The notes beneath the pieces were generated by a model. The model was not told the DNA's origin. It did not search any database and saw only the letters and a program-made list of their open reading frames with translations. Below, piece after piece: positions 49,136 through 61,582 of a stretch of 64,000 bases of DNA. How positions within the stretch are numbered: the stretch's first letter is position 1; every line of letters begins with the position of its first letter. Source of the stretch: Rheum nobile (taxonomy: Eukaryota; Streptophyta; Magnoliopsida; Caryophyllales; Polygonaceae); assembly GCA_027886185.1 (NCBI GenBank), contig WOAB01000893.1, forward strand, positions 2,108,001 to 2,172,000. Direction: 5' to 3'. The position numbers and the translations under genes are program-made.

Positions 49136-51614
49136 CGACCAATGTCACTGCCATGAGGAGCCTCCCTCCCGTCACGGGCTATCGCCCGTGTATCCACTAA
49201 GGATGGGAAAAAGTAGACCGGACCAGACCGTAAATTTACGGTCCGGTCCACGGTCCGAGGATTTTACATTTTCGGTCATACGGTCCGGATCGGTCGGACC
49301 GTAAAAATTAAAAAAAAGGTTTAAAACATTTTTGGGGGTAATTTTTACGGTCCGGTCTGGTCCATAATTTTTACGGTCCGGTCCGGACCGTAATCAAACC
49401 CTTTAAATGCCAAAAAAATATGAAATTCAGTCTTCCCGGTCCGAACCGTAAAGGACCGGACCATAACAGTCCGGTCCACGGTCCATACTTTAAAATGTTT
49501 ACGGTCCGGACCGGATGCCCATCCTTAGTATCCACCATGGTCTCCAGGTCAGGTGAAGCGTGACCCCAGAAGGCGTGAAAATAGGACCAGATCCGCGTTT
49601 GCAAAAAACATATAATTGTTAGCATTTTATAATTATAAACCGTAAAATCTAAAACGTTAAATTATTACCATTAGAAGCAACGGACATCCGGCCAATCCAT
49701 GTGCCTAGGCCCGCGATGCCTGACCTAAATTCTGGTACAGGTTGGCCAGGACACCAACATCCCAGGTATAACGGCCGGTGCGATCGTGGTCGAGGAGGAG
49801 CAACATATACTTCGCCTTTACCTTTTGCCCCGACTTGTCCGTGAAGACGGTACTGTCCAACAGCATAAGCAAGTACATCAAAGCTATATGACGCTCGTCC
49901 CTGAAATTAGTAATATTAATTTAATTATAAATTGTATTAAATAAAATAAAATAAAAATCATAATATTAAATAAAACAACAAATATGTCACCTCTAGGCCG
50001 CTGCACATAAAAAGCTACACCGGTTCTTCAAGGTTGTGTTGATTGCAAAGCCGCCAGTTGAAAAAACAAATAAAATAAAATAATTTATCAGTAACATTGT
50101 AATTTAAATATATTAAATAAAAAATAAATAAGTATATAGAAATTATTACTTGATGTTATCTGCGAGACGACAGCTACATCGACCTCAAGCATGTCCGATA
50201 CAGCGGCAAATAGATCGGCGACATCATATCAAAGACTATCGTCGTGCCGTCAATGGGGATCTCCAAAATGTGGAATACGTCATGGAGTGTGATCGTGATC
50301 TCTCCCCATGGAAAATGGAAGGAGTTCGTGTCCAGATGCCACCGCTCCACGAACACCGATATAAACACGGGGTCCATTCGACGGAACTCCAGGGACCCCA
50401 GGGATGTGATGCCGCTCCACTGCACCAGCGGCCACCAAGAATCCGGATCCTGCCTCCGAAACTCGTGGATCAAGGAAAAATACGACTGGCGGGTGTAGGA
50501 CTTCAGTATCTTCCTCAACTGAATGCAACAAATGTTGTACCGCCTTTTCTCCGAAGTTTAGAAAAATAAACTAAAATAGTTACTAGAATGGTTATATATT
50601 TGTTTAATTAAATAAGTTTTATATTAAGAATTATTAATTATTTATTACAATTAAATAAATAACTAATATTGAAATAGAATAATTACTTTTTTATTATATA
50701 CTTATTTAGTGTAATAGTCACTTTTTTAAATAAATAATTCACCATTTAAATAAAACAATTATTTAGTTAATAAATTTTTGATTTATTAACAATTTATTTT
50801 TCTATTTAGTTCATTTTCCAAATTATATATATTTCAAATATATCCTACTTAATTAATATTTAATATAAATATTCATAACAATTCCTAATTTACTTCATTA
50901 TTTAATTTCTATTTTTAATATCTTTAATTCCAATTTCTAACTTATTAGAACACTTCTCAATTTTTTTATTTTTTTTATTTTTCAATTTCATATATTATTT
51001 CATTCAATTGTAAAATTACAACAACAACATACCTTAAATTCTTATATATTCACCATACCTTATAATTCTAAATATTTATCATGCATATAATATATCAAAA
51101 TAACATAATCATAATTGCATTAGTTCAATCTAATCTATGAATGTATATATCACAATTATTTCATTCATGCCAAACAATCTAAACGTTTCATGAATAGATT
51201 CAATGTAAACATTTCATATATATATTCGTTATATAACCTATTCTAATATCAAACGTTTTCCAAATTTAACAATTGGACAAAAATAATTAGACAGAAATAA
51301 TTAAAAAAATCCCGTTAAAAATCACATACTTGTTGCAAACCTCCTCCTCGTCTTGTCCTGGCAGGCGTAACGTCGGATGCCGAAGTGGATTGCACGCCAC
51401 GCCCCAGAACCCAATTCCCACGACCTCGATTCTCGTGACCTCGCCCGCCGACGTCATCAGCCACCAATGTCGGAGCCTCCACTGCCGCCGCCCCGCCACC
51501 ACTGCGTGCCTTCGACGCCGCCACCACTGGAGCTGCTGAAGCCGCCCCTGGAACACCGCCGACCTCTGTTGGAGCCACCGCCGCTGCTGGAGCCGCCGGA
51601 TCCGCTGGATCCAT
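49136..51614 (-). pseudogene. plant mobile domain (PMD) gene, broken
   Basis: Minus strand. Exon 1 51330-51614: ATG, then an Ala/Pro-rich low-complexity N-terminus, 95 codons in phase. Exon 2 about 50158-50518: LRKILKSYTRQSYF, FVERWHLDTNSFHFPWGE and ITITLHDVFHILEIPIDG, the PMD core. Later pieces: about 49980-50060 (GGFAINTTLKNR), 49690-49925 (LMLLDSTVFTDKSG, RYTWDVGVLANLYQNLG) and 49136-49620 with RIWSYFHAFWG. Breaks: a frameshift near the end of exon 2, stops in later pieces, and a hAT MITE at 49198-49527. PMD proteins are frequent passengers of plant MULEs and retroelements; a molecular role here is unknown. Confidence 0.75.
49198..49527. mobile_element. hAT MITE with ACGGTCCGG subterminal repeats
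   Basis: 330 bp, ends TAAGGATGGG / CCCATCCTTA, perfect 8-bp duplication GTATCCAC (49190-49197, 49528-49535). Many ACGGTCCGGTCC blocks in both orientations. It lies inside the PMD coding remnant, splitting it between METMVDT and the following codons. Confidence 0.93.
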
Positions 51615-52022
51615 AGAGGTTCGAATTTTTGAAAGAATTAAAAGAGGAAGAGAGATTAGGGAAGAAAGAGGGGTGTTTTGGGGGAAATCGAGAAAACGCA
51701 AAAAAAAAACGCCACCGCCGCTGCAAATGGAGGAAGGAAGTAAAAAGAGGAAGAAGAAGAGGATCCGCGCGGCTCCTCTTAACCTAGATGACGTACCCCA
51801 TATTTAAAAAAAACTATGCCAGGAGTACGCCAACTCCTGTCGTAGAACCAAAATGTTTTTTTTTTTAATTTCTACGTATTTTTTCTTCTGCGTTGATATA
51901 TGTCGTATGCAAGGTTTTGCGTAATAAAATGTAGTGCGAAAATGTGAAAATTGTAGTATATATAGAAACTGTTTAATTAAATTATTAAAAACCAACAAAG
52001 ACATAAGAAACAAAAACACTAA

Positions 52023-52344
52023 GGCCCTGTTTGTTTAAAATTGCGGAAACGGTAACGGAAATGAAACGAATCTAGTCCAATTTAGTGTCATTATTCATTG
52101 ATCAAAATGATAAAATTGTTTCCTTTCCCCCTTCACTTGACACTATAATGGAGGTATTTGTATCCTCAATGCAAGGGTGGATTATAAAATGATGAAATTA
52201 TTTCCGTTCTCCCTTCTCTTGACACACAAATTTTAGAGCATCCAAACAAAGATAAAAATTTTGATCAATGTATCATGATGTCAAAATGGACTAGATTCGT
52301 TTTCTTTTCGTTATCGTTTTCATAAGTTCAAACCAAACGAACCC
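52023..52344. mobile_element. PIF/Harbinger-type MITE with ~85-bp inverted repeats
   Basis: 322 bp. Left GGCCCTGTTTGTTTAAAATT and right reverse complement GGGTTCGTTTGGTTTGAACTT continue to match for ~85 bp (both include AAACGAATCTAGTCCA and CATTGATCAAAA). TAA flanks both ends (52020-52022, 52345-52347). No coding sequence. Confidence 0.88.
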
Positions 52345-52347
52345 TAA

Positions 52348-53049
52348 ATATATAACTTGACCCAATTCGATCATAACATTTCAATAGCGTTTCCATTACA
52401 CATGTTAAAAATGGAGGCACATTTGACAAGTAAGTTCCATAATTACAAATTGGAAAGTTGAACAAATTTACAGAAGTCAATGGTGGAAAGTAGGGTCCGA
52501 CAGTAGAAAAAATCAGCCATCAATTTATATGTAACATACATTATACACACCTTGTCACCTTCATGGAAAATGGTGGATGCTAGCTAAAAAAGCTGCCCTT
52601 GTCATGTGTAATTTTATTATCATTCTTCAACATTATTATTTTTTTTACAGAAAACAACAAAATCTCTGCTCAAATCTTGTGTGATGGTTTCAGAGGAAGG
52701 AAGAATTTATTTTGGGTAGATTTGAAGGGGAAGCAAACAAAAATGAGTCCAGCATTCATGTTCTTCAACCACTCTGGCGTAGCTTAGAAGGCCAAAAGTG
52801 AAACATCCTTTACATAAAATAATAACACAAGCATTAATAACAAACTTGAAAAAGGAAAAAAACAGTACGGAGTACATTACAAAGAGACGAGAGACGAAAT
52901 GCTATAATAACAACTGCTGAGTTCACACTCAAAACCAAAATTATTTGGCCCCCCATCGCAACGTTCTTGTTAATTAATTTTACTACAGTACTAATTACCC
53001 ACCTTGCTCTTTGAGCCCCCACCTAAAACTCTTGACTAATTAAACCCGT
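52348..53049. other. downstream flank of the GH17 gene, no other gene seen
   Basis: Low-complexity AT-rich DNA plus the likely 3' UTR of the minus-strand GH17 gene (stop at 53050). Nothing else recognised. Confidence 0.5.
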
Positions 53050-54992
53050 TCAGTAACCTGTGGGGAACTCGCAGTTGCCATATCCTGCAAAAACAAACCA
53101 CAAACCACATTATTCATTTATTTACTTCCTACCAAACACTTGCCCGATCCAAGTCGCAATGCAGTTAATTGCACTTTAAATAATCTTAGAAATCCTCGTA
53201 ATGACAGCTTTTTATCTGGATAATCAGATCTATTAACACAATTCCCAATTCGACAATACAATTTCCACCGCCTCTCGTTTCACATGGGAGGAGTCCATCA
53301 ATGTCTAGTATGAGACACGCACGGTCCCCCCCTATATTTTGTCTTCATTTCCCAATATATCCAAATCTTGTTCCCGAAAAGTAATTTAATAAATAATGTC
53401 TCAAGCGGCCCAAAACCAGGCCCAGCCCACTACCACAAAGCCCACATTAAAAAATATATATTAAGAAAAAGAAAAGGAAAAAGAAAAAGGAGAGTGAGTG
53501 TACGTACTGGGTGGCTGCGACACCACAAACGCCGCGCCTTGGAAGTCACACGAGCCCATCGCACGCTTACTCTTCTGGTAGAAGCTATTGAACGCGTACG
53601 AAGCGTGCGCCTCAAGTGTGTTAGGATCGTAACACGTGGCACCCGCCTGGATCTGACGGCAATCCGCGCTCCCTTCACCGCAAGCATAATCCAACGCCGC
53701 TTGCAGCTTCTCCTTCCCTGCCTCTCCGTTAGCTACGCACCAAGTCTGTCCCGGCTGCGCCGGCGCCGCCCGAGCCGCCGACACTCCCCCGCCGCTCGCC
53801 GGCGCAACGTCCTTCTTTTTCTCCGTCGGGGCTCTCTCGATCCCCAGCCGCGTGAACGGGATGTCGTAAACTTTCTCCTCGGTGGGGTAAAAAAGGCCGA
53901 AGTTCCTCTCCGATGTGGGCCCCGGCTTCATGTTTTCGTTGAAGAGAGCGAAGATCAGGACCGTCAGATTCGCGTTGGGCCGGAGCGGGGTCCCGCCGCC
54001 GGTGAGGACGCGCCGTACGAGATTTCCGTTGTAGGTTGCGGCGTTATCGAGGCCGGCGCCGGACTCGTTGGGGTCGCCCTTCGACGGCCAGCCGGTCTCG
54101 GTGACGGTGATCGGGACGTCGTCGTACTTGAGAGCGGACATGGCGGCGAAGACGGCGTCGATCTGAGCGTCGAACAGGCTGTAGTAACGGAGGCCGTTGC
54201 CGGGGTCGACCTCGCCGGGGTTCTGCCGGAAAAGTGCGTAGTCTAGAGAGATGACGTCGCTGTTGGCCTCGTAGGCGAGGAAGGGGTAGGCATTGACCAT
54301 GAGGTAGGAGCCGGTTTTGCGGAGGAAGTCGAGCATGGGCCGGAAAACGGACTCGACGAGTTCGGATCTGAAGGATCCGGATGACGGCGGGTAGGAGGAT
54401 TTGAGAGCGGAGAGAGCAATGGGGGAGGAGATTTTAATGGAGGAGTGGAGGCCTGTTTTGACGAGGGCGGCTTGGAGGTTTTCCATGGCGGGGAGGAGGT
54501 ACTTGGTGGAGTTGGCGGGGTCGACGAAGACCTCGTTGCCGACGGCAATGGCTTCGATTTGGGTGCGGGGGTAGTAGGCGGCGACATTGCGGAGGACCCA
54601 GGTGTGGGCGAAGGAGGAGCTGGAGGCGGCGGAGCGGAGGAGGCCGTTGGGGAGGTCGACGGTGACCTTGATGCCGGTGCGGGCGAGGGCGCGGAGGACG
54701 GCGGGGTCGGAGTCGAAGACCTTGACGCGGTCGAAGCCGTTGGATTTGAGGAGGTTGACGACTTTGGAGGCGGAGGGGAGGTTGTTGGCTAAGCGGCCGT
54801 AGTTGACTCCGATGGAGCCTGCATCTGCACACAAGAGGAATGGGAAATGCACACCATTTGTTTGTTAAAACGACCAAGTCAAAATCGAGAATAGAAAACA
54901 CCTGTAATTTAGATAATGTGGGTATGGAAAAAACCTGTGAAGGGGGAGACTGCAAGGAGGAGGAGGAGGAGGAAGGTGAGCTTCATCTTCAT
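53050..54992 (-). CDS. glucan endo-1,3-beta-glucosidase (GH17 with X8/CBM43 domain)
   Basis: Exons on the minus strand: 54935-54992, 53508-54824, 53050-53084; 1410 nt, 469 residues, in phase. The start gives a signal peptide (MKMKLTFLLLLLLAV, cut near AGSIGVNYG). GH17 domain follows with acid/base Glu in AIAVGNEVF and nucleophile Glu in VTETGWPSKGD. After a Pro/Ala/Lys linker comes the X8 (CBM43) domain with its cysteines (TWCVANGEAG, YACGEGSADC, GATCYDPNT, GSCDFQGAA, last Cys in the 35-nt third exon, YGNCEFPTGY). It hydrolyses beta-1,3-glucan (callose) in the wall or apoplast. It ends right after X8, with no hydrophobic GPI tail. GC-rich and free of stops, it is the only clear host gene in the window. 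Confidence 0.95.
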
Positions 54993-55363
54993 CGCTCCAG
55001 CTGTACGTTAGTGGTGCCGGAGATGGACGAAGGTCTTTGTTGATTTTGGGGAGTGCGATGCTGCTACTTCTAGTGAGGTCTACGGTGGTGAGTGTTGGGT
55101 TGTGGAGAACGAGGCGGCCATATGGGACCCACCATAACAGTCTTGGGGAGTGGTGCAGGTCGCAGTGGGAGGATAGAGAGAGGAAGAGCAGTTGAATTGC
55201 TCCTTCGTAGTCAAAAAAGATTAAAGTAAACAGCTAGCTATACTCCATCCATTCGGGTAACGTTCTCATTTTTTACTATATAAATTTTACTCAATTATTT
55301 ACTAATATTTGTTATTTAATTTTTAACACAATTATTTAGAAATACAATCATTAAATTAAATAC
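54993..55363. other. upstream region of the GH17 gene
   Basis: Likely promoter and 5' UTR for the minus-strand GH17 gene. No convincing TATA box picked out. CTCCATCCATTCGGGTAACG at 55244 resembles one end of a Stowaway element without a partner. Confidence 0.45.
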
Positions 55364-55686
55364 TGTTATGAAATGTTATGAAATTGTCATGTGTTATACA
55401 TGTTTAATTAAGTATAAACACAAGTGTTGTATAAGTTTGACAATTTAGGTCGATTATTAGAGGTAAATAATAATGGTGAACTATTCATCTTCTTTACTTT
55501 GATATTAGTCAAGAATTGTATACTATATTTGGCCTATAAATAGAGGCCTTAACCATTGTAAAATATGCACCAACAAAAAACAAGAATACATCTCTAAAGT
55601 TCTTGATCTCTCTTCTAATACTTAAAGTTGTTTTAAGGTGTTTTTTTATAAGGTTTAAGTGATCTTGTCTTAATCACTTTATAACA
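55364..55686 (+). repeat. 5' LTR of a Ty1/copia element
   Basis: About 320 bp, TGTTATG...ATAACA, with TATA box CCTATAAATAG near 55534-55543. It is followed directly by CGTTATCAGCACGAG, a primer-site sequence seen next to many plant copia LTRs. A second TGTTATG at 55374 makes the left border uncertain by 10 bp. The 3' LTR must be right of the window. Confidence 0.75.
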
Positions 55687-56546
55687 CGTTATCAGCACGA
55701 GTCTCTAAATATTGCTTGAGTTTCGGGAATCATCAAGGTACAAATCTCTACCATTACATTAGTTTAATCATGCAAGAAGATTATTACAAACTCAATTTGA
55801 GGAGTATGCTCTGTAGTTGTCCAAATCGGGATCCTCTACATCAGAAACTCGATTTGTCTTCCTAGATCTAAAAACGTTTTTTACTAAAAATGGAAACATA
55901 ATATCTAGATTCATACAAGATACAAACAAAACACTAGATTTGCTTACCTCTTTTGATGTCTAGCCTTGAACTCTCTTTGTTAATCCTTGTTTTCACCACT
56001 TGAAACGTAAGTAAGTTTTTGCAAATAATATGATGAGAATGATATTGATAATCATGATAAAAACAAGGCAAATGAAAAGCTTGATTAAGAACCGATCATT
56101 ACTAGCTCTAAGGCGGCGAAAAATCTCATCGTCGGCCATGTAAATGGTTGAAAGAAAATGGAAGGGGAGATCGAAAATGGAGACGAGAAGAAGAAGATAA
56201 GGATGGTGAAAAAGGGTAATAACGAGTGACCATAAATAAATGAGGGTAAAAGAAAACGGTTTGGGTTTTAATTATTCTCGCCAAAATTATCTTCGTATGA
56301 TTTCTTACTTGCATTATGTCTATACAGTATGATCATTATTCTATTTCACGCCTTCTGATTGCATACTATACACATTCTTTATATAAAGTCTATCTACATA
56401 CCTATGTTGATATGAAAAGATAATATGACATGACTTTAACAATTATTCGGCCATATCGTTTCATACATGACTCATAAATCATACATGCATAATGTTGAAC
56501 ATGCTAATTAATTTATATTATACAACTCTTGATTTCTAGTAACTAA
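55687..56546. other. leader of the copia element, no gene seen
   Basis: Starts with the primer site CGTTATCAGCACGAG. The ~860 bp before gag is long for a copia leader and shows no conserved ORF. Confidence 0.55.
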
Positions 56547-57402
56547 ATGGCAAGCATCGCAAAGAGGGAATTTGACATCCTTGAGCTATCAGGCCAGAAA
56601 TACCTCGAATGGAGGGTTGATGCCTTAGCTCACCTCAAGGCAAATGGTCTTGAGGGAACGATTGTGGAAAATAATATCATGCCCCAGGAGAAGGCGAAAG
56701 CCATTGTGTTCCTCCTCCACCACATACATGAAAGTCTTAAAACTGAGTACTTGTTTGTGGAAGATCCAAGAGAATTGTGGGAGAGCTTGAATGAACGTTA
56801 TGGACATCAAAATGAGGTCCTGCTCCCACAAGCACTGTACGAATGGAACAATCTAAGGTTCCAGGACTTTAAGTCCATATCTGAGTACAATAGTGTTATA
56901 CACAGGATCACGTCTCATTTAAGACTATGTGGTAATGTGATAATCCAACAAGAAATGTTGGAGAGAACTTTTTCCACTATGCATGCCTCTAATGTTATGT
57001 TACAACAACAATATAGAGAGAGAGGCTTCAAGAGATATTCTGACTTATTGAAAGTCTTGTTGGTTGCTGAAAAGAATAATGATCTCTTGATGAAAAACCA
57101 CAATCTAAGGCCTACTGGCTTCACAGCAATTCCAGAAGCAAATGATGTGGATAAAAGGTTACCAGATGGGGATGCCAACGAATATGGGCAACAGTCACGA
57201 CACGATAATGGTCGTGGTCGTGGTCGTGGAGGCCGTGGTGGTCGTGGTGGCTATGATCGTGGTCAAGGACACAACCAAGGCCGGCCTTTTGCCTTGTTGG
57301 ACTTGGGCGACGGCCCAGGGCCCCAGAAGAATAGAAGACCCAACCCATAAATATCGGAAGAATTCTGTACACTACAATTTTTTTCTGGGTACACTACAGT
57401 TT

Positions 57403-57653
57403 GAAACGCAGAAATCTTGCTTAAGCAAGATTTCTGCGTTTCAAGGCAAATTGTACCCAAAAAAGGCGTTTCTGAATAAATTTGAAACGCAAGTATTTTG
57501 CTTAAGCAAAATACCTGCGTTTCAAATTTTTTTAAAAAAATACGGAAACGCAGGATCACTGCTTAAGCAGTGATCCTGCGTTTCAACCAAATTTTTTTTT
57601 TTAAAAAAAAGCTGAAACGCAGGAATCCTGCTTAAGCAGGATTCCTGCGTTTC
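57403..57653. repeat. four 40-nt palindromes in the left end of the long-TIR MULE
   Basis: At 57403-57442, 57484-57523, 57545-57584 and 57614-57653. Each is GAAACGCA, a variable 8-nt arm, GCTTAAGC, the complementary arm and TGCGTTTC. Three are perfect palindromes and the second has one mismatch. The variable arms differ between copies (for example GAAATCTT, GGATCACT, GGAATCCT). Confidence 0.95.
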
Positions 57654-57889
57654 ACTAAAAAAAATTCTTCAAAATTGTACTTTTTTTCCCATAATCATGT
57701 ATAGAATTTCAATACGAGTCCGTACATATAAAATTCGTTCAAAACGGACATCGTTTGCCCCTCCAAAAGCTCAAAAAACTAAGTCTTTCTACCCTTTTTT
57801 GTACAATTTGGTGTCCAATATATAGGGCACTGTAGTGGATTTTTTGGTATTTTTGACATTTTTCTACTATAATTTTGTATAAGATTTTA

Positions 57890-60800
57890 ATACGAGTATA
57901 TAACTATACGTTAGAACCATAATATATACTTATAGTATATAACTATACAATATAACAATAGTAAATAACTATACGATATAACAATAGCATATAGCTATAG
58001 TATATAACAATACGATATTAGTATGAAACTATATGATCTAACCATAGAATATAACTATTCGTTAGAACCATAATATATAATTATAATATATAACCATAGT
58101 ATATAACTATACGATATAAATTTGTATATAACCATAGAACGTTAGAACCATAATATATAATATAGTATATAATTATATGATATAACCACGGTATATAACT
58201 ATAGTATATAAATGAACGATATAGCAATAGTATATAAATAACTATACGATATAACCATAGTATATAGTTATATATTATGATTATATCCTATAGTCATATA
58301 CTGTTATTATATCTTATAGTTATATCAAATTTGGTTATATCGTATCGTTATATTCTATAATTATATATATTGGTTATATCTTATAGTTATATCCTTAAGT
58401 TATAGACTATGGTTATATCATATAGTTATATACTATGGTTATATCTTATAGGTATATCCAATTTGGTTATAGCTATAGTATATAACTATACGATATAACC
58501 ATGGTATATAAATGAACGATATAGCAATAGTATATATATATAACTATACGATATAATCATAGTATACAGTTATATATTATTATTATATCTTATAGTTATA
58601 TCCAATTTGGTTATATCTTATGGTTATATCCTATAGTTATATACTGTGATTATATCGTATAGTTATATCCAAATTAGTTATATCGTATCGTTATATCCTA
58701 TAATTATATATATTTGTTATATCTTATAGTTATATCCAATTTGATTATATCATATTGTTATATAATATAATTATATAGTATGATTATATCTTATAGTTAT
58801 ATCCAATTTTGTTATATCTTATGGTTATATCCTATAGTTATATACTGTGATTATATCTTATAGTTATATCCAATTTGGTTATATCGTATCTTTATATCCT
58901 ATAATTATATATATTGATTATATTTTATAGTTATATCCTTCAGTTGTATACTATGGTTATATCTTATAGCATTATCCAATTTGGTTATAGCTATAATATA
59001 TCACTATACAATATAACTATGGTATATAACTATAGTATATAAATGAACGATATAGTAATAGTATATATATAACTATATCATATAACCATAGTATATAGTT
59101 ATATATTATGATTATATCTTATAGTTATATCCAATTTGGTTATATCTTATGGTTATATCCTATAGTTATATACTGTGGTTATATCTTATAGTTATATCAA
59201 ATTTGGTTATATCGTATCGTTATATCCTATAATTATATATATTGGTTATATCTTATAGTTATATCCTTAAGTTATATACTATGGTTATATCATATAGTTA
59301 TATACTATGGTTATATCTTATAGGTATATCCAATTTGGTTATAGCTATAGTATATAACTATACGATATAACCATTGTATATAAATGAACGATATAGCAAT
59401 AATATATATATATATAACTATACGATATAACCATAGTATACAGTTATATATTATGATTATATCTTATAGTTATATCCAATTTGGTTATATCTTATGGTTA
59501 TATCCTATAGTTATATATTGTGGCTATATCGTATAGTTATATCCAAATTGGTTATATCGTATCGTTATATCCTATAATTATATATATTTGTTATATCTTA
59601 TAGTTATATCCAATTTGATTATATCATATTGTTATATAATATAATTATATATTATGATTATATCTTATAGTTATATCCAATTTTGTTATATCTTATGGTT
59701 ATATCATATAGTTATATATTGTGATTATATCTTACAGTTATATTCAATTTGGTTATATCGTATCTTTATATCCTATAATTATATATATTGATTATATTTT
59801 ATAGTTATATCCTTCAGTTGTATACTATGGTTATATCTTATAGGTATATCCAATTTGGTTTTAGCTATAATATATCACTATACAATATAACTATGGTATA
59901 TAACTATAGTATATAAATGAACGATATAGTAATAGTATATATATAACTATATCATATGACCATAGTATATAGTTATATATTATGATTATATCTTATAGTT
60001 ATATCCAATTTGGTTATATCCTATAGTTATATACTGTGGTTATATCTTATGGTTTATCCAATTTGGTTATATCGTATCGTTATATCTTATAATTATATAT
60101 ATTGATTATATCATATAGTTATATCCAATTTGATTATATCATATCGTTATATCATATAATTATATATTATGATTATATCTTATAGTTATATCCAATTTGG
60201 TTATATCTTATGGTTATATCCTATGATTATATCCTTTAGTTAGATACTATGATTATATCTTATAGTTATATACTATGGTTATATATTATAGTTATATCCT
60301 TTAGTTATATATTATGGTTATATCCTATAGTTATATACTATGGTTATATCTTATAGTTACATCCACAATATATAACGAGATGATATAAACAAATTGGATA
60401 TAACTATAAGATATAATCATAATATATAACTATATAATATAGATATATCATATAGTTATATATATATACTATTGCTATGTCGTTCATTTATATAATATAG
60501 TTATATACCATTGTTATATCGTATAGTTATATACTATAGCTATGACCAAATTGGATATACCTAAAAGATATAACTATAGTATATAACTATAGGATATAAC
60601 CATAATATATAACTAAAGGATATAACTATAGGATATAACCATAAGATATAACCAAATTGGATATAACTATAAGATATAATCATAGTATATAACTATAGGA
60701 TATAACCATAAAATATAACCAAATTGGATATACATATAAGATATAACCATAGTATATAACTATAGGATATAACCATAGTATATAACTAAAGGTTATGACT

Positions 60801-61330
60801 ATAAGATATAACGAACGATATAACCAAATTTGATATAATTATAAGATATAACCACAGTATATAACTATAGGATATAACCATAAGATATAACCAAATTGGA
60901 TATAACTATAAGATATAATCATAATATATAACTGTATACTATGGTTTTATCGTATAGTTATATATATATATATATTATTGCTATATCGTTCATTTATATA
61001 CCATGGTTATATCGTATAGTTATATACTATAACTATATATTATGGTTATAACGTACTATGGTTATATAAAATTTTATATCATATAGTTATATACTGTAGT
61101 TATACACCTATTGTTATATCATATAGTTATATACTATAATTATATATTATGGTTCTAACGAATAGTTCAATACTATGGTTATATCGTATAGTTTCATAAT
61201 ATAGTTATATACTATTGCTATATCATATTGTTATATACTATAGCTATATGCTATTGTTATATCGTATGGTTATTTACTATTATTATATTATATAGTTATA
61301 TATTATAATTATAAATTATAGTTATAACGT
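57890..61330. repeat. AT-rich array with ~873-bp higher-order repeat
   Basis: Built of TATAGTTATATCCAATTTGG-like units. Landmark words recur at fixed spacing: ATCCTTAAGTTAT at about 58391 and 59263, CCTTCAGTTGTATAC at 58937 and 59811 (872-874 bp). Unit orientation flips near 58270 and again near 60360, so the array can fold on itself. Confidence 0.85.
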
Positions 61331-61582
61331 ATAATTATATACTCATATTAAAATCTTATACAAAATTATAGTAGAAAAATGCCAAAAATACCAAAAATTT
61401 CTACTACAATGTCCTATATGCTGGGCACCAAATTGTTAAAAAAATGGGTAAAGATTTCATTTTTTGGGATTTTGGAAGGGCAAACGATGTCCGTTTTGGA
61501 CGAATTTTATATGTACGGACTCGTATTGAAATTCTCTACATGATTATGGAAAAAATGTATTTTTGAAGATTTTTTTTTTAGT

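Larger units (their letters stand above)
39512..51965. mobile_element. ~12.5-kb MULE with OTU-transposase and plant mobile domain genes, plus insertions
   Basis: Left end 39512-39562 and the reverse complement of 51917-51965 align over ~50 bp (shared TTTCGCACTA, ACTACAATT and TACGCAA). Just inside both ends are palindromic blocks around GCGTACGCC / CAGGAGT. A transposase-OTU gene (plus strand, 39862-43545) faces a plant mobile domain gene (minus strand, 49136-51614). Between them lie a foldback sequence (43640-44300), a truncated hAT (44304-46792) and a truncated CACTA element (46793 to ~49130); a hAT MITE (49198-49527) lies inside the PMD gene. Both genes are broken. No clear 9-bp duplication was found. 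Confidence 0.65.

Noticed and set aside
53368..54246. 292-codon plus-strand ORF, Arg-rich
   Set aside because: Exactly antisense to the GH17 gene, with composition explained by its GC-rich third positions; no domain seen.
54434..54955. ORFs of 114-173 codons overlapping the GH17 start on both strands
   Set aside because: Pro/Arg or Gly/Glu-rich shadows of the GH17 frame.
57880..61340. Possible centromeric satellite
   Set aside because: It is confined within a transposon with target duplication and is only ~3.4 kb.
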